64,000 bases of DNA, from assembly GCA_028015205.1 (NCBI GenBank), contig CM051514.1, positions 22,770,150 through 22,834,149 of the forward strand, read 5' to 3'. This stretch comes from Mytilisepta virgata (Eukaryota > Mollusca > Bivalvia > Mytilida > Mytilidae). The notes under the pieces are model-generated. The model saw only the letters and a list, made by a program, of their open reading frames with translations, did not search any database and was not told the DNA's origin. Made by a program: the position numbers and the translations under genes. Positions 14,230 to 27,170 of the stretch are shown in pieces (the stretch's first letter is position 1; each line of letters starts with the position of its first letter).

Positions 14230-15900
14230 CGGTAGTTGTTCACTTGCTCATTTATTAAGTCAACATTGGTGTAGTTTCAAAAGCAGTATTTGAGGGATCA
14301 GAGTGCACATGTAACTAATGAAATCTGTCTAGATATCAATTTAACCCGCTAAAAGTACACCATAAGATATTGTAAAGTCAAACGTAGAGGAACATAGGTT
14401 CTTTTTATTTGGAAATTAATTTACCATAATTCTTAATTTAAATCTCTACATAAATCACACAAATTTTCACAACTGCCCTTAGACTTTGTTCATATGTTTT
14501 TATTTTGGGCAGGAGACAAGGTCCGTATGTAATATTCAATGAAAATTGTGTCTTGAATTTCTACGAAGTAGACATTTGAATTTTATATTCAACAAAATCA
14601 GATTAATTTTTTGAATTGAGCATAAAGGAAGGCGACCAAGTTTTAATATATCTGCTCAATGCTTACAAACTTGAATGTCGCCAAGGATCCAGTTACGATC
14701 ATCAATTGTCATCCGTCTGTACAATGTGTCGCGATTTCTGTAATCTGTTTTATGAAAGTTAACTTTATATTACGTTGAAAAAACGAAATACTTTCAGTAG
14801 GCGCCAATTTCACTTAATACAATAAAAACTTAGATAAAAATTATTGAAGAGATTAAATTTCAGAAAAAACACATAATTAACGCTAATTTGATATCTATTA
14901 TTTATTTAGCAATCATTGTCTTTAAAAGTGTTAGTTTAAATAATTTATAAGCCCATCCTTAAATCATGAATATTTCTAAATAAATCATGTCAATCGAGCT
15001 TTCACGGCATACCCCTCTGTTTAAAAGCACGCACAGTTTTATTCATTCCTCTCTAGAATATAGATAATCAACTCAGTATAATAAAAATCAATCCTTCGCT
15101 GTTATCTGTAGTAATATGAGAATGCTATAATAAACCTGACCATTAGTATTAAAGAAAACACTTTTTTGCAACATCCATCTACAACTGCTATCATAATTCG
15201 AGTGATGTTGTTCCTGTGATAACGATCAAGCGCTTCATTGATAATTTTGTAATCACGTGGCATTGATTATCTAACATTCAAAACAAGTACGGAAGTCGAA
15301 ATGATAAGTTGTTGTAATATCTCCGATAGATTAATTTAAAGCTCTTAATTTCAGCAGCTGATATATAAAATTATTTAATTGGCCAAAATTGTTAAAAACA
15401 TTAATCGGGAATAAGTGTATTTAGAATTCTCAACTTTTATAAAGCTGATTAGTAAATTGGAGGAAAAATGTTGGGCATCGGAAATATAACTTTGTCGGTA
15501 AGTTTTTCACGTATTTAAAAAAAGGTGTAGTATGTTGTAGGGTACTTTGTAAAGCAATTACTATAGCAAGTTTCGGTTAATAGTGCTTTCGTAATAAAAA
15601 GGAATTGTGGCATAAATATCTACAAAGAGCCTAGACACTTTTAATAGTGTCTAATTAAAAGACGATGATGGACAGTTTATAAAATAATATTTCGTGAGCT
15701 TAATAAATCGCAATTTTAACACTGCGATAAAAGTGTAAAGTAAATTTACCGATAATTATTATTTTTTAAAAATTAATTTATTTATTTGATTTTTTCCTAA
15801 AATCATTTTACCAAAACTTACGCTAAACAATATTCTTATAGTGAATTTCATATGCAATAAAATCTTTTGGCAAATACATAGGAAATATGCAAAATATGGT
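14230..15900. other. No gene seen
   Basis: AT-rich sequence without open frames or recognised repeats. Confidence 0.7.
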
Positions 15901-16145
15901 TACATGGATGAAATAAATTGTTTGATACCACTATTGATGCAAACGACTCATAGTTGGGGTCAAGGCTTAAGATATTGAAAGCCAAAACAAAAACAAAAAA
16001 TAAAAAAAACAAAAAACAAAAAATTTGAAATTCAAATGCCGACATAACTAAAACGCTAAAGCCAAAACATCTAAGGACAGAGCTATGCCAGTTAGTTTTC
16101 ACAAATTTAACATTTTTGTAATTTTGGAAAGTTAAAGTATCAATT
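15900..16145 (+). repeat. Repeat family G (mytilid CATCAGTG/AAAGCCAAAAC family), copy
   Basis: Contains CGACTCATAGTTGGGGTCAA, a poly-A stretch, CTAAAGCCAAAACATCTAAG and GACAGAGCTATGCC. The last two blocks recur at 25610-25675 (CTAAAGCCAAAACAACCAAAG, GATAGAGCTATGCAC). Confidence 0.6.
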
Positions 16146-16149
16146 TCGG

Positions 16150-17370
16150 GCTACATGTAGGATAGAAAAATATGAGAAATATTTTCACATGAGATTTCTA
16201 ACAAACTGATTGTTCATGAATTGTACATTTCCTTACATTGCAATATAAGTAAATTATAGAAAAAACTATTGTTTTATGGAAATTGAGAATTAACATTTGT
16301 ATGGTTTTCTATGAGAATGACAATGTACTAATCTCTCATCAGGAAACGTCATTCAAAACTCACATTTTTTATACGAAATAAAGTTAGATGATGTATTAAC
16401 ATATGATAAAAATGGAACTCACTTGGATTTAATGATTTTTCTGGCAATTTATAGACCACTGTCAAATCTTTTATTCCTGTTTGTACCGTTTCGACTCGAG
16501 GAACAGCACAGGGAAACATTACCTATTGATAATAGTTGTAAAAAATACACATTTGTATAAACATATGAAAAATTTAATAAGTAACAAATTTGTAGATGCT
16601 AAGACAGGAAAATGGTGATTGAATACATTTGGCTAACGAATTTGTATATGCTGTTACTACTAAATAGCGATTGAATGGGAACTTATTTTATGTGCCAAGA
16701 CTAGTAAAACTCGTTTGTCTCGTTCATCTTGCTCATCTTAAGTTTCAAAATCACTACATTCCTATATCAAATTTAAATAAAACAAAACATTTCACCAGGA
16801 GAGCACTTTGGTACTGGCATGAAAAGGATACTAAAAATTTAATATGATAGCAAAAGTTAGGGAAAGTACAGATTATATCCTTCTCGTGTACAAAATGTAC
16901 GTATAGCTATGTCCTTTGGTCTTTTAAAGGTCTTACATTTCAGGTCATTTTGCTCTCAAACAATTTGTATGTGTATTTGTAGTTTTCTTGTGAAATATAT
17001 ACAGACTCTAAGGGCTACTGAAAGCACACATAATTTCTCTAAAAATGCATATACATAAAAATTTGTATCACAGAGAATATATTGTAGTTAATCAAGATAT
17101 ATCTATTCTCAGACCAGTTGTTCTGAACTGATTTGCAGATGAGTTGTCAGTGCATTAAATTTATGTCGGTATTTTGTGATACGTTTTATTACTGCATATA
17201 CTGTGTTTGGTCTTGTTACTATTTATTTCTTCTGAAAGTTTAAGATGGGAAAAACTGACAGATAAGAATGTAAAAATAAATATGAATTAGTCAACAAGTT
17301 GTTTCAATTCCAAAATGTACTACCAGTGCTTCACACAATAAACATGTGTTTGGTATAAGAAGAAATACCT
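16150..17370. other. No gene seen
   Basis: AT-rich; only the CGGTATTTTGTGATAC block at 17167, shared with 26829 and 27144, was noted. Confidence 0.65.
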
Positions 17371-17380
17371 TGGATCTGTG

Positions 17381-17545
17381 GTGGCAAGTGGTCTAAATAG
17401 TTTTCCGTAACTACTATACACGGTCGCTAGCCTGTCAACACTGAAATTGTGAGTCGTATTCTACTACTATCTTAGTTGACAAGGATTACCAGTTTTTTCC
17501 TGTCGTATGCTGTTTTACTCACCGGTTTCCTCCACCAATAAAACT
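17381..17545 (+). mobile_element. tRNA-derived SINE B, diverged copy
   Basis: The A-box-like TGGCAAGTGGTCTAA is followed by GCTAGCCTGTCAACACTGAAA and GTGAGTCG at the B-box position, then TTGACAAGGATTACCAG and ACCGGTTTCCTCCACCAATA. The body matches 20040-20215 and the - strand of 54200-54335. Confidence 0.7.
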
Positions 17546-17761
17546 GTTTGCTGCGACATAATAATTGCTTCATGACTTGCAAAAAATTTCCATAAACCAA
17601 ACCGTAAAAATCTTACAAACGACCAAAATAAATAATAGAATAAAAATAAAAAGTAACGGGCTTAAAAAAGTTGTTATCTGAAGTCTAGTTCAATTATTAA
17701 CTGAATGATAGAATCAAAATATAAACAGTATTTGTAGTATAAGTAATCTTGAAATGTGAAT

Positions 17762-17960
17762 ACCTAAAAATCTACAACGAGTTACAGAACAACACATTAA
17801 TTCACGAATGCGCGTATTCTGTTTATTACATTGAAATATTCCATGTATTCAGAAGATTTAACGAGAAAATAAAAGGGATTCTGTTTTAATATGTCTACGC
17901 GTCCACCTTTGTATAGCAACGTCGTTGGTGACGGCTTTTGTTACGTCACTTGGTGAATTT
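17762..17960 (+). repeat. Dispersed repeat H, copy 1
   Basis: Its reverse complement matches 33285-33500 over CGAATGCGCG/ATTAATGTGTTGTTC, AACGAGAAAATAAAAGGGAT and CCATGTATTCAGAAGATTTA blocks. Its right part (17905-17951, TATAGCAACGTCGTTGGTGA, then TTGTTACGTCACTT) matches the reverse complement of 31906-31950. Confidence 0.8.
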
Positions 17961-17964
17961 TGAT

Positions 17965-19185
17965 TTCACTGGGTGAATTATCGAATTTGATTTCACTCGG
18001 AAATCCCGGTATATCACCACACTCAATGTAATAGATGATGATATTCGCAACTGACAACAAACAAGATTTTCACTGCTCAATGACGTTATTTTATTGTATT
18101 TTTACTTTCAAAGTGTTGGACATAATAATGATAATGTAACGTCACAATAGGCTGTAGAATATTGTTTGCAAGTGGTTGTGAGTTTTCTTACATTTTCATC
18201 CTACAATAGATCATCACTTTCCTCTGAATAAGAACAACAGTTATATGACTTCAAGTTTGTTTTTAAACATGATGAAACAAAAATGCAAAAGTGGAAGCCA
18301 TGATACATGTTGTTCAAGAAAATCAGACACGACAGCTCCCCATATTATCGCATGCTTTATCTCTGAATGTTGTTTGAAATACTGCCTTTGGTACCCCTTA
18401 TTTCATCTCAGGAAGGGCGAGCGGAGAAAGAGTGAGTTTGTAAATTTTTAAGGTATCAGTTCTACTACACCAATATTTAATTTTGAAATGTGATCTTGCA
18501 TTCAGCAATGTTATGAGAAGGCAGGTTATCAAATACAACTAAACAAATAAACACTTAGAAACATATCAGTCAAAACGAATTCAACATGTATTCTAGTTAA
18601 AAGACTTTGAAGATCTCTGAACATATGCCATTGATTTTCGAGATCTCATATATTGTATTTCATTAAAAAAAATCGTTATTTTTTATATTAACTAATTAAT
18701 TTTCCTGCTGAAAATACTTATTTATTTACTTCCTAAATGGATATCAATTTTAAATGATAAAACACAATAATAGTAAGTGCGATTTTTTGTATACTCATAC
18801 AAATCATATAGTACATGTTACAACTTTTATTTTGCTTATAAAAACAAACATTAGGAGTAACAGAAGGCAAGGTGCAGTCCAAAGGTGAAGCCATCTTTAG
18901 TAAATCACATTTGTAGATTTATTATCTAAAAATAAATATTGCATAAATATATACAAGTAACTGTAAGCTCGGTACTATTTCTGTAAACACATTTTGTTTG
19001 ACATACTGTAAAATAGCTTGTAATTATAATACAAAAGGATATGGGTAGCGTCAATAAATCAGCGTCCTATATTTCATAACACTAGTAATCCATTTCTGTC
19101 TTGTTTAATCTTTTCTGTCTTGATTTTCATAATCTCTTTATAAAATTAACTGTTACAAAATTGTAAAATTTATAAAAACTAAGAA
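17965..19185. other. No gene seen
   Basis: A 68-codon + frame at 18245-18451 has several Cys and Lys residues but no family match and no neighbours to support it. Confidence 0.6.
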
Positions 19186-19189
19186 GTAT

Positions 19190-19345
19190 CTCCTTCATTC
19201 ATTTCTCTGTCTTTAGATGGTTTTGGCTATACCCCGTTTTGGTCGTTTTGGCATTTTTGAATTTGCTCTTCCACTTTGTGGATTTTTTTACATTCAGTAT
19301 TTTAGGCATCGAGTCGTAAATCTATGGAATGTGCACATCTTGCAC
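19190..19345 (-). repeat. Repeat family G, diverged copy
   Basis: TTTTGGTCGTTTTGGCATTTTT, ACTTTGTGGATTTTTTTAC and GGCATCGAGTCG match the AAAAAGTT / AAAGCCAAAAC portion of family G in reverse orientation, with many substitutions. Confidence 0.45.
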
Positions 19346-20039
19346 ACCAAAAGAATATCAAAGAATTTTATTATTCAGAGGGAATAGATAACAAGCTTAC
19401 AACCGAAACAAAACATAGTTTCTCGCAGTCAGATAAGACTTGTTAAGACCGGTTCATTATATGTGATGAACGGATCAGAACTGATCTTAAAAGATCTTCA
19501 TATCTTGATTTGGTCTTCTTGTCTTGATTTTGTTAAAGTCTTGGAATAAACCAATAGGGAAAACCGGAGATATGTATTATATAGTGAACTGTAAATATGC
19601 ACGGATACATGTTTTATAAACACTCCCATCTAATTGTTGCAAGGTTCGACTTCACGATAAAAAATACACCTGAAACTGGGATCATACTAAAATTAAATTG
19701 ATGAATAAATTCACGTACCATCATCATTCGTTACAATTAAATATATTTTAATCAAGACATAAAAACAGTGTTCCTTACTTGGAAAAATGTGAAACTATAG
19801 CTTATATAGGTGAACCGTATCGTGAGAATTTATCTTTTCTTTTTCATGAAAATAAATCTAAAACAATAACCTAACCGTGTAAAGAGTGATTTTCCTTTCG
19901 TCTTCATGGCTTGGCCTTGCCTGGGACGAAGACTAACATCATTAATCTTCATGGCTGGGCGACGACTACCAAGGACAAGAGAGTGTTTTGAGTCCCCATA
20001 AGTGATTAAACTTTATTGAAAGGGGAAAAGAGTTATAGG

Positions 20040-20215
20040 AAGTTCGCTATAACTACTACTTATTTACTGTCGTTCAACAGTAAGTTTGTGATTTCAAACC
20101 CAAACTTTGCGAAGTATCTTCGACTCTTATCTTAATTGCAAGAGATTGCCAGTCTTCCTTTCTAAAGCTCGGTGGTTCTCTACGGGCACGCTGGCTTCCT
20201 CCACAAATATAAAGA
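20040..20215 (+). mobile_element. SINE B, diverged copy
   Basis: CAACAGTAAGTTTGTGATTTC corresponds to the B-box end of SINE B. It is followed by TCGACTCTTATCTTAATTGC, GATTGCCAGTCTTCC and GGTGGTTCTCTACGGGCAC, ending GGCTTCCTCCACAAATA. The tRNA head is badly decayed. Confidence 0.65.
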
Positions 20216-20219
20216 GTCT

Positions 20220-21695
20220 GATATAATACATCAAATGGTGCTGTAGATGACATAAAGCGCCATTTCTTTCACTACAGACTACTTGTAATGAGAGCACAAT
20301 CATGACGACAGAGGATGCTGTTACTAATCGTGACTGGGTTAATTCTCGGTACTTGAAAAGTTAAAAGCAATTAAAACAATCTATAAAACAGGGAAATGGG
20401 ATGAAAGAAAATCAGTAAAAATGTCTGTCGCATTTAGTAAGAGAAAATGTATGTATGTGGAACTCAATTTTTTTCTTTTATTCAAACGAACAAGACATTG
20501 AGACAAACATATTTATACATGAATTAGCGTGCAGAAAAAGTCAGATTTACAAATATAGGTCGTTTAGTTAATATTATCAATTAACTTAAAAAAAATCTTA
20601 ATTTTATTATTGCTTTCTGTCTTATTGAAATTTTAATCTGCAATTTAGAATTAGTTATTAAATGGTAAAGGAGAAACCAATAATGGTACTTTATGCACAA
20701 CAGTAATTGAAATGAAGAATTTGCAATTTAACAATCCCTCTCCATGTAATTCGCTAAAAGCAATCTGTAATTCAAAAATAAAACCTTTAAAACACGAAGT
20801 GTCTTAGAAAATGTTTTCCCGCCTACAGTTGTTGACATAGTTTAAAAAAGTAAGAACAACTTGTATTGAGAAAATGGAGTGGTTAGACAGATGAAGAAAG
20901 TGGAAATGAAAATTATAAAAACCTTTTAAATCTCTATTAAATCCAACATCGAAAGGCCTGTTTATCTCTTTTATAGCCAAATTAGCAGTTACTGTGACAT
21001 TTGTGTGTTATAATGATATAAAAGAATAGTGTACGTGGGAAGCTTCCCTAGTCAACAATGAACATAAAACTAACACCACACAGCATGAAAGCATGACAAT
21101 GGCCACCACTAGCACCTACACAAGCGCGACACCACTTGCAACTTAACAATAACAATTAAATTTATGAAAATGAACGTATATTGAATAGATGTGAAGAAGA
21201 CAACTATCCCCGATCTTATGAAGTTGATACGCTTTTGGAAATTGAGGAAAAGGGTATTTTTGGGGAAATTGAGGAAAAAATTAATGAATTGGGAAAAAAT
21301 TACCAAAAAATTTAGGAATTGGGAAAAAGAGGCAAACATTTTTAGGAATCGGGGAAAATGGTAAATTTGTAATCTAATTGGGACAACCATAAGGGATTAG
21401 GGAGAAAAGTTTATTTACAAAACTGGTGTGGTCCTTCCGGGCATGGATTACAATTTTTATAAGGATTGGGGTCTCTCGTGACCCAGTATGACGTTAAGAT
21501 ATATAATTCCTCGATCCATAGTAATATGTTGGAAACAGTATTTCTGCAGATATTGACATATGATACCGCAAACTGTTTCTCATGGTAGCTGTCTTGTAAA
21601 AAAAAAGTACTACTTCTTTTTAAATATTTACAAATTTCAACCAGTTTTATTATTATAAATGATTTTTTTTATAAACTGCTTTTTTTTTAGCTAGT
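20220..21695. other. No gene seen
   Basis: The 93-codon - frame at 21109-21390 is Phe/Asn/Leu-rich because of GGGAAAAA-type repeats at 21240-21360; it is low complexity and not a gene. Confidence 0.65.
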
Positions 21696-21699
21696 TTCA

Positions 21700-22035
21700 T
21701 GTTAAAACGAGCGGATTCTGACCGGATATCTAAATAATGTACCGTTCAACCAATTTTGTAGTTCTAGAATGCAGTTACCTTGTTGGTAATGATACTGTTT
21801 TGGCTCTTACAGTATGTTTTATACAGGATAGATAGGGGGGGGGGGGGGGTGGCTTGGTACAAAATAGGTTTAACCCTATCAAGTCAATCTATCCGGACAT
21901 TATGTTGAGTTTATCTTTGTGTTTTGTGCTCTTTTATGTTAATTTTGTCTAAGGTTCTGTCTGCTGGGTGGTGTTGATTGATTGATATGCCATTTTTGTT
22001 TACCTTTCCTGGATTTTCTTTTGTTGTTTGCAGTG
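21700..22035 (+). repeat. Dispersed repeat family C, copy 2, with a 15-G tract
   Basis: Contains TAAATAATGTACCGTTCA, a run of 15 G at 21835-21849, TGGCTTGGTACAAAATAGG, GTGCTCTTTTATGTTAATTT and TTGATTGATTGATATGCC. It aligns by eye with the copies at 8.3 kb (inverted) and 30.8 kb. Confidence 0.75.
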
Positions 22036-22293
22036 GATTCTTTTCTTTAATTAATTCCTTCTTTGTATTTGAGAAAAGTATTAAACCCAGACATAAGCGT
22101 GGGATAAGTTTTTTTAGAACATTTATAATCAAGCCTAAAGTGACCTCAACCTCTATCCCTCAAACCAGATGAATATACAACATTTTTTATCTTGTTTTGT
22201 GAATCGGGTATCGTCGTTTAGTTATCATATAATTTCTGTTTCATGTTTTCTGATTTAGGCTTACAACTACATGTATGTTTTCTAAATAAAAAA

Positions 22294-22337
22294 AATAACA
22301 ATCCAAAGATACTAATATTAGATATAGTAAATTTATA
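22294..22337 (+). repeat. 44-bp dispersed repeat, copy 2
   Basis: Same sequence as 5211-5254 except one T-to-A change. The flanks diverge on both sides. Confidence 0.85.
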
Positions 22338-23079
22338 CCATGGCCTGCATTTGTACTTGTTTTAATATGGATTCAGTTTCATTTATAATTAATATCTCTA
22401 ATAATTATTTACTGAATTCTGATAATTATTTATCAGCATGGCGAGCCTTTCATCCTTAACTCCTCCTTGTAATGAATTCCTTATTTTTAGCGGACATCTC
22501 GTCTACATTTATTAGCTTACAACAACTTACAAAATGAATTAAAGTGCATATTTACGTTTGCGTAGCTACTTTCAAGAAAACTAGAATAATAGTTAGTTCC
22601 CAGACAATCAAAGAATGAAACAATTTCAACATCGTGAAATTAATTATCAACAGTGAAATCCGCTAACTAGAAACAAATTAATTTGGATGTTAAATTCTTG
22701 CAACCCGCCAATTATGCCAAGTGTAAAGAGAGCGATGGAATTTTTATTCCTTCATCTTTCAAATAATCGATGTGAGCAAATCTATACAAAAGAAACTGAT
22801 TCCAAATGTCAATTTCTTTTTACACTTTTGATATGTAATGATATTTGATTAAAGATACGCAATAATTTTCGCTTTAATTTCTGATTTACAGAACAAGAAC
22901 TAATCAACCGACATTTTTACCAAACAGGGTGCGTATTTAGCGCGATAAATTGTCAATTAAAAGCTTGGATTTGTTTTATAATAATAATAATATTAATTTT
23001 TTTTGGTTGCTCTTGAGGGATAAAATGTGACTTTTATGTAAAATCGTCATTCCTTTTGATGTTTTTCTTTAAAATTAAG

Positions 23080-23660
23080 TGTACGATATTAGGCGAATTC
23101 CTAGCATCGTTGTTATTTACAATTCGAAAGTAACTGCTTTATATTTGAAAATCGGTTTTAATTGGAGATCGAGTTGTAAATACAGTCGAACATGTTTGTG
23201 TCGAACACTCTTTGTTCGAATACCATATGCCGGATGTGTCGAAGTTTCAAACCAGACCCGATTTTTTTCTCATTAATTTCAATTAAACTCAAAACTGTTT
23301 ATTCGAACATTCTTAAGTCGAATACATTGGTTGTATCGAACTTTTTATTTTTAGTCAAATGGTCAAAAAAGTATATTATTTTACCATTTGGAAGTCGAAC
23401 ATGATAGACTTAATTGATCAGATGTATTTTTCCTTTCATATCATCATTTATAGCTTACCTTTAAGTAATTTATTTTAATTGTAAAGACTGTTTTCAAATA
23501 TTATTGACATTGATTTTAAATTCCCTGTTTTTTCTTCACTTTTTTATAACATTTCAAAAAGGGACATATGTGCTACCAGTCAAAATGCTCCGACGTTATG
23601 TCAAACTGTAGGTTAAAACTGATGGGGGAGTCGAAGCACTGGATCAGTCGAAATTTTCCT
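23080..23660. other. Region dense in TCGAA motifs
   Basis: TTCGAA, GTCGAA or TCGAAC occurs about a dozen times (for example near 23120, 23185, 23200, 23214, 23240, 23303, 23319, 23335, 23395, 23631 and 23649), far more often than elsewhere in the window. The two + frames here (23079-23276, 23192-23404) overlap and show no domain. Spacing is irregular, so it is not a clean satellite. The hairpin at 23677-23780 follows directly. Confidence 0.5.
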
Positions 23661-23676
23661 TTATTGCTCAGGGTTC

Positions 23677-23780
23677 TGTTTCACTAAAGGTCCTAAGAGT
23701 TAGGGATTATAGTAAATCCATTGAATATATACAGGCTACGACTGATAGTAGCTGTAGGACTTACGACCTTTAGTGAAACA
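23677..23780. repeat. 104-bp hairpin with 16-bp perfect stem
   Basis: TGTTTCACTAAAGGTC (23677-23692) is the exact reverse complement of 23765-23780. Further pairing (TCCTAAG / GTAGGACTTACG) extends the stem imperfectly. Confidence 0.8.
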
Positions 23781-23784
23781 ATAC

Positions 23785-25040
23785 CAGCACATTAAACCGA
23801 GTTTCGCTGTAGTTTCTTTTTTTTTAACTTTTATTTTATGTTGTTTAATTGTGTTTGTTAATTTTGATGACCCGATTTTGATTTTTGTTTTATTTTATTT
23901 TATTTTCTTCAAATTTTTGGCCATTTATCCAGGTGATAAATGAAAACGAAGGCGCAATAAATCGTCAAATATTCCAAAGTATTGTCATAATGCTCCAGAA
24001 TGTACTTGAATCAAAAGTAAGGGATTTGGCCATTATCTATATTAAAACTGAAGAAAACATTACGTATCAAATATGTTTTAATATCAAGTTTAAAACACGC
24101 TGCAGGACAACGATTATGTTTCTGATTGATTGATTAGTTGATTGACGCAATTCGACGAAACATATCAGAATGTGTTGATAAACCAAGATTATAAATTGCC
24201 AAAGAAAAATGTTTTTAAAGCATTGTTTCATTTCTAATCTGACAAATTTTTGGCTTGTGTTGAAATGATGCTTACAAGCGTGATATCTGAATATTTTTTA
24301 TCCGCAAATATTTTGAGTAGTACCTGCAGTTTGATAAATTTGATAACATTTTGTTTAGAGATTATGAAATCTCGAGACCAAAATAAAATATCATTAAATT
24401 CAAAATTCAAATTTGATGTTCCATTAAGTATATTTATATCAATAAAAGTCAAGTCATGCCATAACAAAAAATGAATATATCACGAAAATCTTGATTTTCT
24501 GAGACAAATATTGAGCAAAGAAGACATTAAAGAGGTTTTCTTGAGTTCCATCTCCCATTGTTATCAGTGAATGATAAACAATTTCATTTGTTTACCTGTT
24601 TCCTGCAGCTTAAACCAAACAGATAACTCATCGTGTAATTGAAATCTTTTATTTATTTGCATACCTTTGGATATGTTTTTGTCATAATGAATAATGTATC
24701 CGCTGGGTGCTTATTATGCATAACATAATATTTCAAAGATCAAAAAGCAAAAATGATTTAAAAAATAATGTTAGTGAGAAAAAAGTATTCAAGGAATTGT
24801 TATATGATTTATCAAAATATCAATGTCTATAAATGCTTCATAATGTTTGAACGGATTTATCGTAAACTGGTGTTTGATATCAACTAAAAGGTAATATTGC
24901 TCTCTTTATTTGTAATGTCTATTCCAATGCCATTATATGTATTGGAAGATTCCCATACTCGACATTTCTAAGCAATACCTTTTGAATTTTTTATATCCGT
25001 TTTGCATGTTCAAAGTTCAATTCAGATCAGCCCACATAAT
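23785..25040. other. No gene seen
   Basis: Opposed frames at 24234-24474 overlap almost completely on the two strands and neither shows a domain. Confidence 0.65.
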
Positions 25041-25044
25041 ATAT

Positions 25045-25107
25045 AATGCAAGTCATTAACCACAAAGCATAAAGTAAAATGCAAGTCATCAACCACAAAG
25101 CATCTTT
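25045..25107 (+). repeat. 33-bp tandem duplication
   Basis: AATGCAAGTCAT[T/C]AACCACAA begins at 25045 and 25078. Confidence 0.85.
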
Positions 25108-25416
25108 AGTTACTAAACGTCTAATGATTCTTGTTGTTGAACGTAATATAAAGATTTTTGTTATATCATGTGAGCAAAAAAAGAACATGGATAAAGTTAC
25201 AAAACCACAAAAAGTATATAATTAAACAAACATCCAGAGATTACAACGTGGTCTTCAATGGTGAAAAACCGCGAGCCCTGAATGGCCCCAGAGTAATTTA
25301 TGTGTAGTTATGTCTAGCGGTACAACATCATGTCAGAATATCAATGAATATAGTAAAAAGGTCACCGAGACAAAGACATTCATGAATTCAAAACTTCAAG
25401 AAATTTGAACCACACA

Positions 25417-25573
25417 ATTTACGGGAATAATTTCATTGGATATATAGCAGTTTTACAAACACTAATTTTTGATAATTGAGAAGGTTGATTTCTCTTTCCT
25501 AATAGTATATGATTTAAACGTTCAGCTGATTTTTAAAGAGTTAACTACCTTAGGTATTCTGTACCCCTTAAAA
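25417..25573 (+). repeat. Diverged partial relative of the 49.3 kb MITE
   Basis: GGGAATAATTTCATTGGATA, TATAGCAGTTTTACAAACAC, GAGAAGGTTGATTTCTCTTT and TTTAAAGAGTTAACTACCTTA follow the order of the inner part of 49460-49605. Confidence 0.75.
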
Positions 25574-25589
25574 TGTTGAAAGGCGGAAT

Positions 25590-25900
25590 AATAATCCAAA
25601 AGGTTGAAAAGCAAATTCTAAAGCCAAAACAACCAAAGAGGTAAAGCCAAATTTATCTAAGGATAGAGCTATGCACGAGGGACATACTCCTCACTTTTGA
25701 CAGAATTTAACATTTCATAACTTTAAGAGTCAATTTCACACTGGTGATATCCCCGGAGGACTTGGCGTACATCAACAGAAGTATCCACTCAGTTATTAAT
25801 ACCTGTTCTGAATACAATTTTGAATCAGATTTACGATTTCCGATGGACTCATCAGTTGTGCTCAAGACCAAAAAGCGTGAACAGGGGTTCTATTTCTGTT
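25590..25900 (+). repeat. Repeat family G, copy
   Basis: CTAAAGCCAAAACAACCAAAG, AAGGATAGAGCTATGC, TATCCCCGGAGGACTTGGCG, GATGGACTCATCAGTTGTGC and CAAGACCAAAAAGCGTGAAC follow one another. A GACTCATCAGTG block followed by an AAAGCCAAAAC-type block is typical of this mussel repeat; here the order is rearranged. Confidence 0.65.
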
Positions 25901-25904
25901 CTTT

Positions 25905-26890
25905 ACGGTAACCGTTGCTGAAGAGTGCTCAAAGGTTTAAACCTTACTGCAACACATATTAATGACTTATAATATACTAGTTGTTTACTCTGTGTTTTCC
26001 AGTATATGTTGAATTCTGTAAGCATTTAATACTTGACGTATAGTGCAGGCTGTTACAATCATCACCTTAAACGTTTTAAGGTTGTCATCAAGATTTGATT
26101 TGATTGACTCTTGCGAAGTTTTTGTCTCAGTCAATAGCTTGGCTACAAAATACAAAATATATTGAAAAATGTTTCAGTAAAGGCATATTGTCATCGCAAT
26201 AAGAAATTGCCCACATCAAAACGTATTCAAAGGCTGGATGACATGTAAGTTATCAAGTACATTTTCTTTAGTTATTTCGTAATTTTTACAAAGTTATTTC
26301 AAGAAATAAACACATCATTGAAGAAAAATTATTACCAATTTATTATATCCTTTGAAATTCGTATATGTCATGCTGTGACATGTAAGTTTTTATTTCTCAT
26401 TCTAAAGAAATACTTCAGTTTTCCCAAGTACTCATGTTGTGGTTGGTTGATCAGTTTATTATAAAGTTTGTAACGATCAGATAGTATTGACATTAACTAA
26501 TGCACTGGAATTTCTTCTTTAATGCACATGGTAATTGTTTAGAGATATGCTGCGGTTAACTCATTATTTAGAAAAAGATAACATTTAATTCAATCAGTTG
26601 TGTCAAAATAAATAGAATTAGTTTGAAATCGACAGAACTGTTCTTCAAAGGATAACTACCAAACATTGAAATTATTTCAAAATGATTCAATTTTTTTTTA
26701 TTCCATTACATGTACAATCCATCAAAAAGGGTCATCAATAACATATATATTGTCAGGTCTGAAAACAGGTTTACTACGTCTCTGGTCGTTGTGTCCCATC
26801 ACTAAATAATGGGTTAATCTTATTTATTCGGTATTTTGCGATACATTTTATTAGTACCACTGGGTCTATGTCACTGCTGGTGGCATGAAT
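25905..26890. other. No gene seen
   Basis: AT-rich. The CGGTATTTTGCGATAC block at 26829 is shared with 17167 and 27144. Confidence 0.65.
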
Positions 26891-26899
26891 TATTACTTA

Positions 26900-27170
26900 A
26901 ATACCTTAACATTTTCCGTTCATAATTTGACCAAAATTTACCAGAAATTTCTAAGGCTCTTCCTTTTGATGCAGAAGTAATCCTTAGCTGAGTTTGGATT
27001 CCTGTTTGTTTTGTTTTTGGGTTTTGATGATTGTGCTAATTAATTCATCATTATATCTTTAAACGGGATTTCCAACATTTTGATCTCGAGCATTGTTGAT
27101 GAGTTGTAAGTCAACGAAATGGCCATACAGTGCATCAATTTATTCGGTATTTTGTGATACATTTTACTTT
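26900..27170 (-). repeat. Repeat family G, copy
   Basis: ACCAGAAATTTCTAAGGCTC, CCTTAGCTGAGTTTGGATTC, TTTTGATCTCGAGCATTGTT and GATGAGTTGTAAGTC are the opposite-strand form of the family G block. A shared 25-mer beginning CGGTATTTTGTGATAC occurs at 27144 and also at 26829 and 17167. Confidence 0.65.
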
